Shown one piece after another: positions 43,393-52,303 of a DNA stretch of 64,000 nt. The DNA is taken from NCBI RefSeq assembly GCF_045528445.1, contig NZ_JBGQQU010000004.1, forward strand, positions 1-64,000, read 5' to 3'. The stretch's first letter is position 1, and each line of letters starts with the position of its first letter. The notes beneath the pieces were generated by a model, which had not been told where the DNA came from, made no database searches, and was given only the letters and a program-made list of their open reading frames with translations. Source of the stretch: Desemzia sp045528445. Its GTDB lineage: Bacteria; Bacillota; Bacilli; Lactobacillales; Carnobacteriaceae. Position numbers and translations under genes: made by a program.

Positions 43393-44262
43393 TTGGTGCA
43401 AGTATTAACTAAGTTGAAAGATCAAACGAACTTTACAAATACAGAAATGAGGATCGCCGATTATATTATCCAGAATATCACCAAGATCCCTACAATATAT
43501 ATTGAGGATCTGGCAAAATTAACGTATACTTCTCATTCGACGATCATCCGTCTCTGTAAGAAAATGGGCTATGATGGATTCAGAAGTTTTAAGGACGCTG
43601 TTTCAGGAGTAGTTTACAGCCAACTGCATTTGCCTAGTGAAGTGGATGCCAATTTTCCTTTTAAACCAGAAGATTTGACTATGGATATTGCTAAGAATAT
43701 CGCTAATTTAACGATTGATACGATAAAAAAAACATTGAATCAATTCGATGAAGAGCTACTGCAATCAGTGGCAGAAATACTGTTCAAAGCTAAGCACATT
43801 TTTCTGTTTTCGCGTGGTGATTCACAAGTACGAGCAAGAAGTTTTCAAAATAAGTTAGTCAAGATCAATCGATTTGCTATTATTTCTGAAGAATATGCCG
43901 ATGAGGCCTGGAATGCTTCTAACCTTACTCCACAAGACTGTGCTCTGTTTCTATCTTATAGCGGAACTAGCCCGCAATATAAGCGTATGTTACAACATTT
44001 TTCCAACAAAAAGATCCCGACTATTCTAATCACGGGAAACGCAGAATCTGATTTGATAAATGTAGCTGCCAAAGCGATAGTGGTAGTTCAGGAAGAATAT
44101 GATTTTGTAAAGGTTGGTACTTTTGCATCACAAGTGGCCTTTCAATATGTATTAGACACATTATATTCTATTTTATATGCAAAAGAATATAGAACTCATG
44201 TGGAAAATTTAAAAGAAAAACAGTCACTTATTCAAAACGGGATTTTGTCAGAAGAACTATGA
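43393..44262 (+). CDS. RpiR/MurR-family transcriptional regulator
   Basis: About 290 residues: N-terminal HTH (NTEMRIADYIIQNI, TSHSTIIRLCKKMGYDGFRSFK) and C-terminal SIS domain (HIFLFSRGDSQVRARSFQ, CALFLSYSGTSPQYK). The start is TTG 43393 or 43387 after AAAGGAGTGG. It is convergent with two Gfo/Idh/MocA genes, which may be its targets. Paralogous to 30400-31269. Confidence 0.85.
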   Translation: MVQVLTKLKDQTNFTNTEMRIADYIIQNITKIPTIYIEDLAKLTYTSHSTIIRLCKKMGYDGFRSFKDAVSGVVYSQLHLPSEVDANFPFKPEDLTMDIAKNIANLTIDTIKKTLNQFDEELLQSVAEILFKAKHIFLFSRGDSQVRARSFQNKLVKINRFAIISEEYADEAWNASNLTPQDCALFLSYSGTSPQYKRMLQHFSNKKIPTILITGNAESDLINVAAKAIVVVQEEYDFVKVGTFASQVAFQYVLDTLYSILYAKEYRTHVENLKEKQSLIQNGILSEEL

Positions 44263-44305
44263 CGATCCACATATTGAAAAAGTGCCTGTTTTCTACTGTG
44301 AAAAT

Positions 44306-45283
44306 TTACCCTAAGGATATACCAGCAGTTTCTAATCCTTTATCTACAATAGACATAACCATTTCGCTGTGATCAAGGTGTTTCATCATAGCTTCAACGT
44401 CTGATTCTCTTATGATTCGTTCAAATTCAATGAATTCCTCATACATCCGATGTGTATGAACTTTAAAATCAACGATTTTGCTCTTATTTTGATGATCTAT
44501 TACAGTAAATCGATCGATGGTGCTTGTAGGCCCTTCAATAATGACAGCACCTTTATCGCCTTGGATAATGGTTCGTATCGGAGCTGTAGAATCTTTAGCA
44601 CCTATACAGACTGCTTTTTTATCCCCATAATCAAGACTAAGGATGCCGGAAGTATCAATTCCGTTTTCAACATTTGCCAAGTAACTGACTTTTTGGGGCT
44701 CCCCAAAAATACCCGTTACAAAGTGAATGTTGTAAATATTAATATCCATTAAAGCTCCACCACCCATTTTAGGATTGAAAGCCGGTAAGATATCTCCTTT
44801 TTTGAAGGCATCATACCTCGATGAATATTGTGAATAATTACATTCTATAATTTTAATAGCTCCAATAGTACTTATGGCTTCTTTGATCTTTTTATAATTG
44901 GTTAAATATTGATTGGTTATAGCTTCGAACAACAGGACGTTGTTTGCCAAAGCCAGTTCTCTCAGCTCTTTCATTTCGGCTAAGTTCAAGGTAAAGGGTT
45001 TCTCGCAAATCACATTTTTTTTATTCAGTATGGCTTGTTTCACAAAAGAAAAATGCAGATGATTGGGTAGTGCGATATAAACGGTATCGATATGTTGATC
45101 ATTTAAACAATCTTCGTAACGAGTGGAGACTTGGCGAATGCCGTATGTGTCTTTTAAAAGCTGCATTTTATCGCTGCTTCTATTCGTTCCTACAATCATC
45201 TCTAACTGAATCTCTGGAATATCAAGGGCCATAGTTAAAAAATCATGTACGATCATGCCAGAACCTATAATGGCGAGTTTCAT
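44306..45283 (-). CDS. Gfo/Idh/MocA-family oxidoreductase
   Basis: NAD(P)-dependent sugar/polyol dehydrogenase family, 325 residues. The N-terminal Rossmann motif is KLAIIGSGMIVHDFL; the signature VICEKPFTLNLAE carries the conserved Glu-Lys-Pro, and the C-terminal domain includes GGGALMDINIYNIHF. Separated by 54 bases from a second family member transcribed in the same direction; the pair may act on related sugars. Substrate unknown. Confidence 0.87.
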   Translation of the reverse strand: MKLAIIGSGMIVHDFLTMALDIPEIQLEMIVGTNRSSDKMQLLKDTYGIRQVSTRYEDCLNDQHIDTVYIALPNHLHFSFVKQAILNKKNVICEKPFTLNLAEMKELRELALANNVLLFEAITNQYLTNYKKIKEAISTIGAIKIIECNYSQYSSRYDAFKKGDILPAFNPKMGGGALMDINIYNIHFVTGIFGEPQKVSYLANVENGIDTSGILSLDYGDKKAVCIGAKDSTAPIRTIIQGDKGAVIIEGPTSTIDRFTVIDHQNKSKIVDFKVHTHRMYEEFIEFERIIRESDVEAMMKHLDHSEMVMSIVDKGLETAGISLG

Positions 45284-45337
45284 AATAAACCTTCTTTCTT
45301 AGTTGAGCGTTCCTTATTTTTTAACTGCATGGATAAG

Positions 45338-46354
45338 TTAGTATGTGATACTTTGAATGCCTTCTTCGAGTATCTCTAGTTGACGAATCGTTTCTTCATC
45401 TTTCACTGTTTTATCTTTTCCATTGATAATAGCCTCATACAATCCTTCATAAACACGACTGTAATCCCCAATTTCTGAAACGACTTTTTCTTCATGGTAA
45501 AGGCCATCAGCATCTATATAAGTCACAGTACCATAATGATCTGGGGTATCTATACCAAAATCAGCGTGAGTCGGCATATAGAATAATTTTAGGTGTTCTT
45601 CCTGTCTATCTTTATCGTGCTTGATAAACATGCCTTTCTTACCATACAGAACAAAACTTGGTCGTGGTTTTATTCTGAAGTAACTTGATTTAACAGAAAC
45701 CTTTATTTTTGAATAGTAAAAATCCAAGTCAAAATAATCATTCATTCGATCAGGACCCAATAATTGTCGTACATCATAATGAATGGAATCGGGATCTCCA
45801 AAATAGGAAAGAACTTGATCGATTGTATGGCACCCATGACCATATAAATAGCTGGAAGCTGCTGAAAATTCTGTGCTGTTTTCTGGCACTTCTGGTCTGA
45901 AATAATCATAATGCATTTCAACTTCTAGCAATTCACCTATAATGCCGCTTTCGATAATCTTTTGAGCGGTCAGAAAATCTGAATCGTAGCGTCTGTTTTG
46001 GTAGCATTGAACGAGTAAATTTTTTGATTTTGCTAACTCAAATAGTTCTCTTGCTTCTTCAGCAGTTTCGGTAAAAGGTTTTTCCACTAGTGTGTTTTTT
46101 CCATTTTCTAGTGATAATTTTGCAAATTCAAAATGTAATGAACTTGGAAGACAAATTGCCACTAATTGAATTTCCGGATCATTCCAAATATCTTCTAAAT
46201 TCGTTGTGTAGTGGACTCCAGGAACCTTATCCCATGAGCTGTTTTCATGACGAGAATAGATCGTCTTCACTTTAACGTTCTCTGTTTTTAATGAGAAAGG
46301 TAAATGATAGCGATTCGTACTTTTTCCGTTGCCGATATAAGCCATTGTTAACAT
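45338..46354 (-). CDS. Gfo/Idh/MocA-family oxidoreductase
   Basis: 338-residue paralogue with LTMAYIGNGKSTNRYHL at the N terminus, NTLVEKPFTETAEEA (EKP motif) and YGHGCHTIDQVLSYFG. The glycine-rich loop (IGNGKSTNR) is a known variant of the subgroup. ATG at 46354 follows AGGAGG. Likely cotranscribed with 44306-45283. Confidence 0.87.
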   Translation of the reverse strand: MLTMAYIGNGKSTNRYHLPFSLKTENVKVKTIYSRHENSSWDKVPGVHYTTNLEDIWNDPEIQLVAICLPSSLHFEFAKLSLENGKNTLVEKPFTETAEEARELFELAKSKNLLVQCYQNRRYDSDFLTAQKIIESGIIGELLEVEMHYDYFRPEVPENSTEFSAASSYLYGHGCHTIDQVLSYFGDPDSIHYDVRQLLGPDRMNDYFDLDFYYSKIKVSVKSSYFRIKPRPSFVLYGKKGMFIKHDKDRQEEHLKLFYMPTHADFGIDTPDHYGTVTYIDADGLYHEEKVVSEIGDYSRVYEGLYEAIINGKDKTVKDEETIRQLEILEEGIQSITY

Positions 46355-46617
46355 AAAAAAACCTCCTATAGTATCTGATAATTAGATTATATATGAAAAT
46401 GATTGAGAGAAGCGGTTACTCATCCATTAAGGTTCTCATGTTCTTTTTCTTCCAAATAAAAAGGTATATCCTGAACATTATGTTCATAGATGACCTTCAT
46501 AAAAAGTTTACAGTGTACTTCAAGAATTAAAATAGTAATATAAAACAAAGGTTTAGAAGAATTTTGAATGGAATATAAAATAGAAATTATATTGATTGCT
46601 GTTGGGAGGTAGTTGAT

Positions 46618-46800
46618 ATGGAAAAAATTATTAGGATTTTTCTAATTTTAGGATTAATAATTACAAATATTTTTAGCTATCAATCAAGACAATCAAGAAG
46701 TTACAAGATAATTGAACATAAGATTGGAATCAGTATTAAAACCCATAAAAGAAGATGTAAGCAATTTTTTAAAATTCAAAATGAAAGTGTGTTTATATGA
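46618..46800 (+). CDS. Possible 60-residue membrane peptide coupled to the WYL regulator
   Basis: ATG 46618 follows TGGGAGGTAG. The product begins with a hydrophobic stretch (IIRIFLILGLIITNIFSY) and continues very basic (KTHKRRCKQFFK). Its stop overlaps the start of the downstream regulator (ATGA at 46797), which itself lacks a strong ribosome site, so it may serve translational coupling. No family recognised. Confidence 0.45.
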   Translation: MEKIIRIFLILGLIITNIFSYQSRQSRSYKIIEHKIGISIKTHKRRCKQFFKIQNESVFI

Positions 46801-47699
46801 AATCAAATCGCTTGTTTCAAATGGTCTATTTATTAATGAGTAATGAAAAGCTGTCAGCGAAAATGTTAGCCGATAAATTAGAAGTTTCAGTAAGGACTGT
46901 TTATCGCTATATTGATAATCTGTCAGAAGCCGGTATCCCAATTTATGCTAGTCAAGGGAGGAATGGCGGGATTTCTTTGTTGCCCCAGTTTAGAATAAAC
47001 AACACCTTAGTTTCAGAGGACGAGCAGATAGACATATTATCCTCATTGCAAAGTTTAGTAGGAGTTGGGCAAAGCGATCAAGAAACGTTGGATAAACTAT
47101 CCGCAATTTTTCAAAAAAAACCTATTTCTTGGATTGCAATTGATCCTACGAATTGGAGTAATAGTCAAGAACAAAGGTCGACATTAGCTTTGATAAAGCA
47201 AGCCATTTTCCAATCTGAATTACTTGCTTTTAACTATCTGAACTCTAAAAATGAAGAACTATCAAGAAAAGTCTATCCCTACCAGGTGATATTTAAAGAT
47301 AAGGCATGGTACCTGAAGGGGTACTCCGTTGAAAGAAAAGATTGGCGGTTATTTAAATTAAATAGAATGCACGAGACTGCAATAGTTTCTACAGAATCCA
47401 AGTCCCAACGGACCATTGCTCCCGTAACTGCACAACAGGATGATAAAAAAACAGCTGAGTCAATATCCCTAACGTTAAAAATTCATACTAAGATGCGGTA
47501 TCGCTTATTTGAAGAATTTACGCAAGAACAAATCAGCAAGATCGATGACAACTATTATCTTGTCAATTGTTTAGTCGATGACGGCGAATGGCTAGAGGGC
47601 TATTTGCTTTCATTCGGGCAAGATTTGCAAGTGTTGTCGCCGAATATAATCCAACAACGATTAAAAAAAGAATTAAAAAATATGCTTGAATATTATTAA
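46797..47699 (+). CDS. YafY-type HTH/WYL-domain transcriptional regulator
   Basis: 300 residues: N-terminal DeoR-like HTH (LFQMVYLLMSNEKLSAKMLADKLEVSVRTVYRYIDNL) and a WYL ligand-binding domain (KDKAWYLKGYSVERKDWRLFKLNRM) with a C-terminal extension. Likely a repressor sensing a small ligand or nucleic acid fragment. The start overlaps a small upstream ORF by four bases and a terminator follows the stop. Confidence 0.87.
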   Translation: MKSNRLFQMVYLLMSNEKLSAKMLADKLEVSVRTVYRYIDNLSEAGIPIYASQGRNGGISLLPQFRINNTLVSEDEQIDILSSLQSLVGVGQSDQETLDKLSAIFQKKPISWIAIDPTNWSNSQEQRSTLALIKQAIFQSELLAFNYLNSKNEELSRKVYPYQVIFKDKAWYLKGYSVERKDWRLFKLNRMHETAIVSTESKSQRTIAPVTAQQDDKKTAESISLTLKIHTKMRYRLFEEFTQEQISKIDDNYYLVNCLVDDGEWLEGYLLSFGQDLQVLSPNIIQQRLKKELKNMLEYY

Positions 47700-47728
47700 A
47701 ACATGACAGACTATTGTCATGTTTTTCT
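47698..47728 (+). terminator. Terminator after the WYL regulator
   Basis: AACATGACA pairs with TGTCATGTT, followed by TTTCTTT. Confidence 0.7.
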
Positions 47729-47764
47729 TTGTATACTTCAATTATTAAGAAAGGAAGTGTCGGG

Positions 47765-48112
47765 ATGGGAGAACAATTGCCAGAGGTTATATTAAACTAT
47801 ATTGAAGCTAGTAATAATTATGACGAGAATGGATATGCCGACTGTTTTGCTGAAAATGGTGTCATCGATGAACAGTCAGTCGGCAGGGAGTTTGAAGGTA
47901 AGGAAGAAATCAAAGAGTACTTCAGAGATTATTTTATTGATTACAAGACTAGTACGAAAATCAAAAAATATCAGATTGAAGACAATGTGGTCACTGTAAT
48001 GGTTATGTTTAAAGGTATTTTTCCTAATGGAGATCAAGGGATTTCAGGATATTATCAGTTCATTCTGTCACCGACAGGAAAAATTGAAAAGCTGATCGCT
48101 GATCTTAAATAG
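47765..48112 (+). CDS. SnoaL/NTF2-like protein
   Basis: A 115-residue protein with an NTF2-like fold: ILNYIEASNNYDENGYADCFAENGVI followed by GREFEGKEEIKEYFRDYF. ATG 47765 follows AAGGAAGTG. Such proteins are small enzymes or binding domains; the substrate is unknown. Confidence 0.8.
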   Translation: MGEQLPEVILNYIEASNNYDENGYADCFAENGVIDEQSVGREFEGKEEIKEYFRDYFIDYKTSTKIKKYQIEDNVVTVMVMFKGIFPNGDQGISGYYQFILSPTGKIEKLIADLK

Positions 48113-48214
48113 AATAGAGACAGCAGAATACAAGCTATGTACAAACTGCCTCCAGAACAAGTCTCTTTCGCTGCGGTTCTTTGGAAGTAAATTAACAATA
48201 AAGGAGAAAACAAG

Positions 48215-48532
48215 ATGGATATCAATGAATTAATACAACGTTCTAATGAGGTTAGAGAGCAATATCATCGAATTGAGGAAGCAACACAGGGGAAAAAATG
48301 GACGATCGAACAAGATACACTAGCATTTTTGACCGACGCTGGTTTAGTAGGCCGGTTGATCATGGATAAAACAGGCAGTTGGCCGACTGGAGAAGATAAC
48401 GAGAAATTATTGGAACACAAAATCGGAGAAAATATTTGGTGGCTTACAATTCTTGCTGATCAAGCGAATATTAATGTTGAACAAGTCTTAGATACTTTTT
48501 TGACAGAAACCCAAAAAAGATTATCAAATTAA
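48215..48532 (+). CDS. MazG-like protein
   Basis: A 105-residue all-helical protein of the MazG-like family (MDINELIQRSNEVREQYHRIEE, GKKWTIEQDTLAFLTDAGLVGRLIM, ENIWWLTILADQANINVEQ). The EEXXD/EXXD metal-binding signature of true nucleotide pyrophosphohydrolases is only partly recognisable. ATG 48215 follows AAAGGAG; 15 bases separate it from the next gene. Confidence 0.75.
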   Translation: MDINELIQRSNEVREQYHRIEEATQGKKWTIEQDTLAFLTDAGLVGRLIMDKTGSWPTGEDNEKLLEHKIGENIWWLTILADQANINVEQVLDTFLTETQKRLSN

Positions 48533-48547
48533 TAAGGGGACTTTTAA

Positions 48548-49147
48548 ATGGCAGAGATTAAATCAACTGAACACTATTCGGCAACAAACACTCCAGAGAT
48601 TGTCCATACAGAAGCTGTCCACTATTTATCAGTTCTTGGGAAAGGTGCTCCAGGAAGCGCTGAGTTCTATCGAAAGAAAACCTTGGTTGCAGACTTATTA
48701 AAAGTTTTAGATGCACAGATAGGTTTTCCAATTATAGAAGTTCAATATTGGTATCCAAAAGGCGCTGAATCAGTAAATATTGCTGATTTCTATACTGCTA
48801 ATCCGTTATCATTGCTGGAATATCGTATCCTGACAAAAACGTCCCAACTTTTAACAAAGGAAAAAATTGAAGAGATCGTTTCTGCTAGTTCGAGTTCATA
48901 TAAGACGTCTTCTGATATCGATATCCTTGAACCTTTTTCAATTCCAGCCCAAACAGTCATCCAAGTCATGCATCACGGCCCTTTTGCAGATGAATTCAGC
49001 ACTCTCGCTGATTTAGAGCAGTATGCTGAACAAAATGGAGTAAGACGCAGCGGTCCTCATCTTGAAATTCATCTTGACTCATTTACAGCAAAAACACCTC
49101 AAGATAATCTGCGTACAATTCTTCGTGATCCTGTTCGCAATATATGA
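48548..49147 (+). CDS. GyrI-like small-molecule-binding protein
   Basis: A 199-residue protein with the GyrI-like (SHV) fold: LSVLGKGAPGSAEFYRK, then VMHHGPFADEFSTLADLEQYAEQNG and GPHLEIHLDSF, the usual ligand-pocket motifs. No DNA-binding domain is present. It follows the MazG-like gene by 15 bases after a GGGG ribosome site. Confidence 0.82.
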   Translation: MAEIKSTEHYSATNTPEIVHTEAVHYLSVLGKGAPGSAEFYRKKTLVADLLKVLDAQIGFPIIEVQYWYPKGAESVNIADFYTANPLSLLEYRILTKTSQLLTKEKIEEIVSASSSSYKTSSDIDILEPFSIPAQTVIQVMHHGPFADEFSTLADLEQYAEQNGVRRSGPHLEIHLDSFTAKTPQDNLRTILRDPVRNI

Positions 49148-49168
49148 AAAGCAGCTAATATAATGCAA

Positions 49169-49212
49169 GTACCCCTAAAGTTAAATTAAAGGCTAACTTT
49201 AGGGGTACTTTT
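49169..49212 (+). terminator. Terminator after the GyrI-like gene
   Basis: AAGTACCCCTAAAGTTA pairs perfectly with TAACTTTAGGGGTACTT, followed by TTAT. Confidence 0.85.
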
Positions 49213-49310
49213 ATAAATAAAATACGAGAAAGAATTTAACAGTGCGTAGTTGAGTCATACTCATCTGGAGCAACAGCCATGATTAATGATCTGTTTTCCT
49301 ATTTGAAAGG

Positions 49311-49676
49311 TTAAAGTTCAGTATGTTCTAAAATAATATTCTCATTAAATTGTGTTTTTCGGCGATCAATATGTTCTTCGCCCCAAGTACATAATAATTC
49401 TAAAACAGGTTCCAAAGAGCGGCCGTAAGTGCTTAAAGAATATTCGACTTTAGGTGGAACTTGTTCATAAACGGTGCGATCGATCACTCCAGAATCTTCT
49501 AACTCACGTAATTGTTGAGTCAACATTTTTTGGGTAATTGTGGGCATGAGGCGTTTTAACTCAGAAGGACGTCTAGTATTATGCTTTAAATGACACAGAA
49601 TAATTGGTTTCCATTTTCCACCAATTACTTCAATGGTAGCTTCAACACCAATACCATAAACAATCGCTGGTTTCAT
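49311..49676 (-). CDS. HxlR-family transcriptional regulator
   Basis: 121-residue winged-helix regulator of the HxlR (YodB/HypR-like) group: VIGGKWKPIILCHLKHNTRRPSELKRLMPTITQKMLTQQLRELEDSGV. A Cys in LCHLKH occurs but the redox Cys at the extreme N terminus is absent. Divergent from an aldo/keto reductase-SDR pair, with an inverted repeat between them; likely represses that pair in response to electrophiles. Confidence 0.87.
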   Translation of the reverse strand: MKPAIVYGIGVEATIEVIGGKWKPIILCHLKHNTRRPSELKRLMPTITQKMLTQQLRELEDSGVIDRTVYEQVPPKVEYSLSTYGRSLEPVLELLCTWGEEHIDRRKTQFNENIILEHTEL

Positions 49677-49702
49677 TTTATTCTATTTCTCTCCTTTTTT
49701 AT

Positions 49703-49739
49703 AGGTACTTTTTAGTTCCTATAGCACAAAAAAGTACCT
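49703..49739. promoter_or_regulatory. Inverted repeat, probable HxlR operator
   Basis: AGGTACTTTTT (49703-49713) and AAAAAGTACCT (49729-49739) form perfect 11-base arms around a 15-base centre between the divergent genes. Confidence 0.75.
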
Positions 49740-49741
49740 AC

Positions 49742-49770
49742 TTTCCATTAAGTTATATAGGGTCTATAAT
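49742..49770 (+). promoter_or_regulatory. Promoter of the aldo/keto reductase-SDR operon
   Basis: TTTCCA (49742-49747), 17-base spacer, TATAAT (49765-49770), starting just after the inverted repeat. Confidence 0.55.
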
Positions 49771-49815
49771 AACGACATGTTAGGCAAATGTAAATACAAA
49801 ATTGGAGGAATATTT

Positions 49816-50652
49816 ATGAAAATGCAAGAAATGGTCACTTTGAATAACGGAGTTGAGATGCCGACTTTAGGATTAGGTGTTTTTCGGGTGGAAGATTATC
49901 AAGAATTAGTTGAGGCAATTAAAACGGCTATTGTTGCAGGTTACAGAAGTATTGATACAGCAAGTATTTATGGCAATGAAGAAGCAGTAGGTGAAGGTAT
50001 TCGTCAAGGGATCGCTGCAGCGGGAATTAGCCGTGAAGATTTGTTTATCACTTCTAAAATTTGGAATGAAGATATACGTAGTGAAAAAGTAATAGAAGCT
50101 TACGAAACAAGTTTAACTAAAATAGGCGTTGATTATTTGGATTTATATCTGATTCATTGGCCAGTTGCAGAACACTATGTTGCTGCATGGCAAGAAATGG
50201 AAAAAATTTATGCCGCTAAAAAGGTTCGTAGTATTGGGGTAAGTAATTTTCAAGTTCATCATTTAGAAGAATTGGCGAAACACAGTACTGTGACTCCGGT
50301 TATTAACCAAGTGGAGTACCATCCATTGTTAACTCAAGGGGAACTAAAGGGTTATTTAACAAAAAAACATATTCAAATGGAAGCTTGGTCTCCTTTGATG
50401 AATGGGGAAATTTTACAAAACGATTTAATTTTAGCATTGAGCCAAAAATATGGGAAGTCAGCTGCCCAAATTATTTTACGTTGGGATCTACAAAATGGTG
50501 TCATCACAATTCCTAAATCAACCAATAGAGGTCGTTTACTTGAAAATAGAGATATCTTTGATTTTGCTTTAACTGAAGAAGAAGTTGCAAGTATTACAGC
50601 ACTAAACCAAAATCGTCGAATTGGACCAGACCCAGATAATTTTGAATTTTAG
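49816..50652 (+). CDS. Aldo/keto reductase (AKR5-like)
   Basis: 278-residue aldo/keto reductase. Marks: SIDTASIYGNEEAVG (Asp, Tyr), ITSKIWNEDI (Lys), DLYLIHWPV (His), and KSTNRGRLLENRDIFDF in the NADPH-binding C-terminal region. ATG 49816 follows TTGGAGGA. It is 16 bases before an SDR gene in the same operon, opposite an HxlR regulator. Confidence 0.88.
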   Translation: MKMQEMVTLNNGVEMPTLGLGVFRVEDYQELVEAIKTAIVAGYRSIDTASIYGNEEAVGEGIRQGIAAAGISREDLFITSKIWNEDIRSEKVIEAYETSLTKIGVDYLDLYLIHWPVAEHYVAAWQEMEKIYAAKKVRSIGVSNFQVHHLEELAKHSTVTPVINQVEYHPLLTQGELKGYLTKKHIQMEAWSPLMNGEILQNDLILALSQKYGKSAAQIILRWDLQNGVITIPKSTNRGRLLENRDIFDFALTEEEVASITALNQNRRIGPDPDNFEF

Positions 50653-50668
50653 AAAGGAAGAGTAGACT

Positions 50669-51463
50669 ATGAAAATGCAAATGACTGGATTAACCGCTCT
50701 TGTAACCGGATCGACTAAGGGGATCGGAAAAGCCATCGCTCTAGAGTTAGCCAGTGAAGGTGTAAATGTGATTATTAACGGTCGTAGTGAGGCAGGGGTT
50801 GAGGCAGTAATCGATGAAATTCAAACAAAGTTCCCTACCACTCATCCTCAAAGTGCAGTTTACGATCTAAGCCAGAAAAAAGAAATCAATCAATTGATGG
50901 AGAAATTTCCGCAAGTGGATCTGTTGATCAACAATTTAGGTATTTTTAAACCAACGAATTATTATGAGATTGATGATGAGGAATGGTTGCGTTTTTTCAA
51001 AACGAATGTACTGATCAGCAATACTTTAGCGAAACACTATTTGCCGCATATGATCAAAGCTGATTTTGGACGGATCGTTTTTATTGCCAGTGAAGAAGCG
51101 TTAATGCCTTCTGGGGAAATGGCTCATTATAGTATGACTAAAACCATGCAGCTTTCTCTAGCCAAAACCCTAGCCACCCAAACCAAAGGAACACAGGTTA
51201 CAGTCAATACTGTTTTACCTGGACCGACTTTAACTGAAGGAGTGAGCGGGATGTTAGAAGAACTTTATGGAAAAGAAAACATAAGCTTTGAAGAACAAGA
51301 ACGTCGCTTCATGGCGGAACATCGCAGTGCTTCTTTAATTCAACGATTTATTCCGGCAGAAGAATTAGGTCGCTTAGTTACTTTTGTTTGTAGTCCTCTA
51401 GCAAGTAGTTTTAGTGGTTCGGTTATTCGAGCAGATGGCGGAATGGTACCCACTATATTTTAG
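50669..51463 (+). CDS. Short-chain dehydrogenase/reductase
   Basis: 264-residue SDR with TGSTKGIGKAIALELA, NNLG, and catalytic Ser-Tyr-Lys in FIASEEALMP...HYSMTKTMQL. The C terminus ends SGSVIRADGGMVPTIF, typical of 3-oxoacyl-ACP-reductase-like members. ATG 50669 follows AAAGGAAG. Second gene of the HxlR-flanked operon. Confidence 0.88.
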   Translation: MKMQMTGLTALVTGSTKGIGKAIALELASEGVNVIINGRSEAGVEAVIDEIQTKFPTTHPQSAVYDLSQKKEINQLMEKFPQVDLLINNLGIFKPTNYYEIDDEEWLRFFKTNVLISNTLAKHYLPHMIKADFGRIVFIASEEALMPSGEMAHYSMTKTMQLSLAKTLATQTKGTQVTVNTVLPGPTLTEGVSGMLEELYGKENISFEEQERRFMAEHRSASLIQRFIPAEELGRLVTFVCSPLASSFSGSVIRADGGMVPTIF

Positions 51464-51519
51464 AAAACGAACAAGGAGCAGCTCGTTTAAGAGAAATAAA
51501 TACAAGTTATGATAACAAG

Positions 51520-51567
51520 AGAGGTTGACAGATGATTCAATCATCTGTCAACCTCTAACTTTTTTAT
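51520..51567 (+). terminator. Very stable terminator
   Basis: AGAGGTTGACAGATGATT (51520-51537) and AATCATCTGTCAACCTCT (51539-51556) are perfect arms with a one-base centre, followed by a T run. Confidence 0.85.
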
Positions 51568-51795
51568 TGCCCAATTGACCCCAATAAAGTGTTTTTGTTG
51601 TTGGATGCTAATAGAACCAGCTAAATAAGCAAATTTTTTCTGGAAATAGTCACCCTTTGCGTAAGTATGAGAGTTTTTCATTTTTTTCCAAAAAAATAAA
51701 AAGCCGGAATATTTTTGATCTATCTTCCTATAAGTAATGTAAGCGATTATAATTCAAAGTAGAAAGATAAAACTGAGGACTGAAGGTGCTGCTTT

Positions 51796-52077
51796 ATGAA
51801 GATTAAGTTTTTCTTAGCCAGTGTAACTCTTATGCTTATATTAAGTGGTTGTTCAACCATATCCCAATCTAAAGCTGAAGAATTGATCAGAGAAGAATAC
51901 AGAAATCATTTAGGAGACACCACTATTATTTCTACAGAAGAGGACGCTGACGGCTATATTATCGAATGAGAAAATAAAAATAATAAACATCATGGCACCA
52001 GTAAAGTTTCGAATGATGGAGAGATCACCATTATTTATTTATGCTGAAATCGAATAGAATTTGATACTAAAGATTAA
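51796..52077 (+). pseudogene. Small lipoprotein gene with two in-frame stop codons
   Basis: ATG 51796 opens a signal peptide with lipobox MLILSGC (Cys19) and continues for 57 codons to TGA 51967. The same frame goes on as ENKNNKHHGTSKVSNDGEITIIY, hits a second TGA at 52045 and then reads to TAA 52075. Both TGA could be former TGG. The pattern KVSNDGEITI fits a small secreted domain, so it looks like a decayed lipoprotein gene of about 93 residues. No family recognised. Confidence 0.6.
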
Positions 52078-52132
52078 ATAGGCTAGTCAGCCGGAGCAAA
52101 ATCAGAAAAAAAGCGAGAATACATCGTTCTCG

Positions 52133-52295
52133 TTTTTTTGCGTTCCCTTATGTATGAATGATTTGGAAAAAGGGAACGCAAAATTTAGTTACGTTACCTT
52201 TATGGTGAGATTGCCACAAAAAAGGAACGCAAAACTAATTTGCGTTCCTTTTCGGGCGTAAAATTTGTCAAAAGGGCACGCAAATTGATTTTCGA
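52133..52295. repeat. Triple-hairpin intergenic element (family B, copy 2)
   Basis: Arms occur in the order TTTTGCGTTCCCTTA, AAAGGGAACGCAAAA, TTACGTTACCTTTA, AAAAAGGAACGCAAA, TTTGCGTTCCTTTT and AAAGGGCACGCAAA. They form b'-b pairs around middles of about 15-19 bases, or tight b-b' hairpins with 4-5-base loops. It matches the reverse complement of 30176-30333 along its whole length. A terminator-like hairpin AAAAGCGAGAA/TTCTCGTTTTT at 52106-52139 abuts its left end. It lies just 3' of the aromatic operon, between convergent genes. Confidence 0.88.
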
Positions 52296-52303
52296 TACTT
52301 CAA

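Noticed and set aside
51967..52047. TGA read as Trp or selenocysteine in the lipoprotein gene
   Set aside because: Other genes in the window use TGA as a normal stop and no SECIS-like element is visible; pseudogene decay is simpler.
52133..52295. CRISPR-like array in family B elements
   Set aside because: Same reasons; the two copies are homologous along their length, including part of the middles, so they are copies of one element, not independently acquired spacers.
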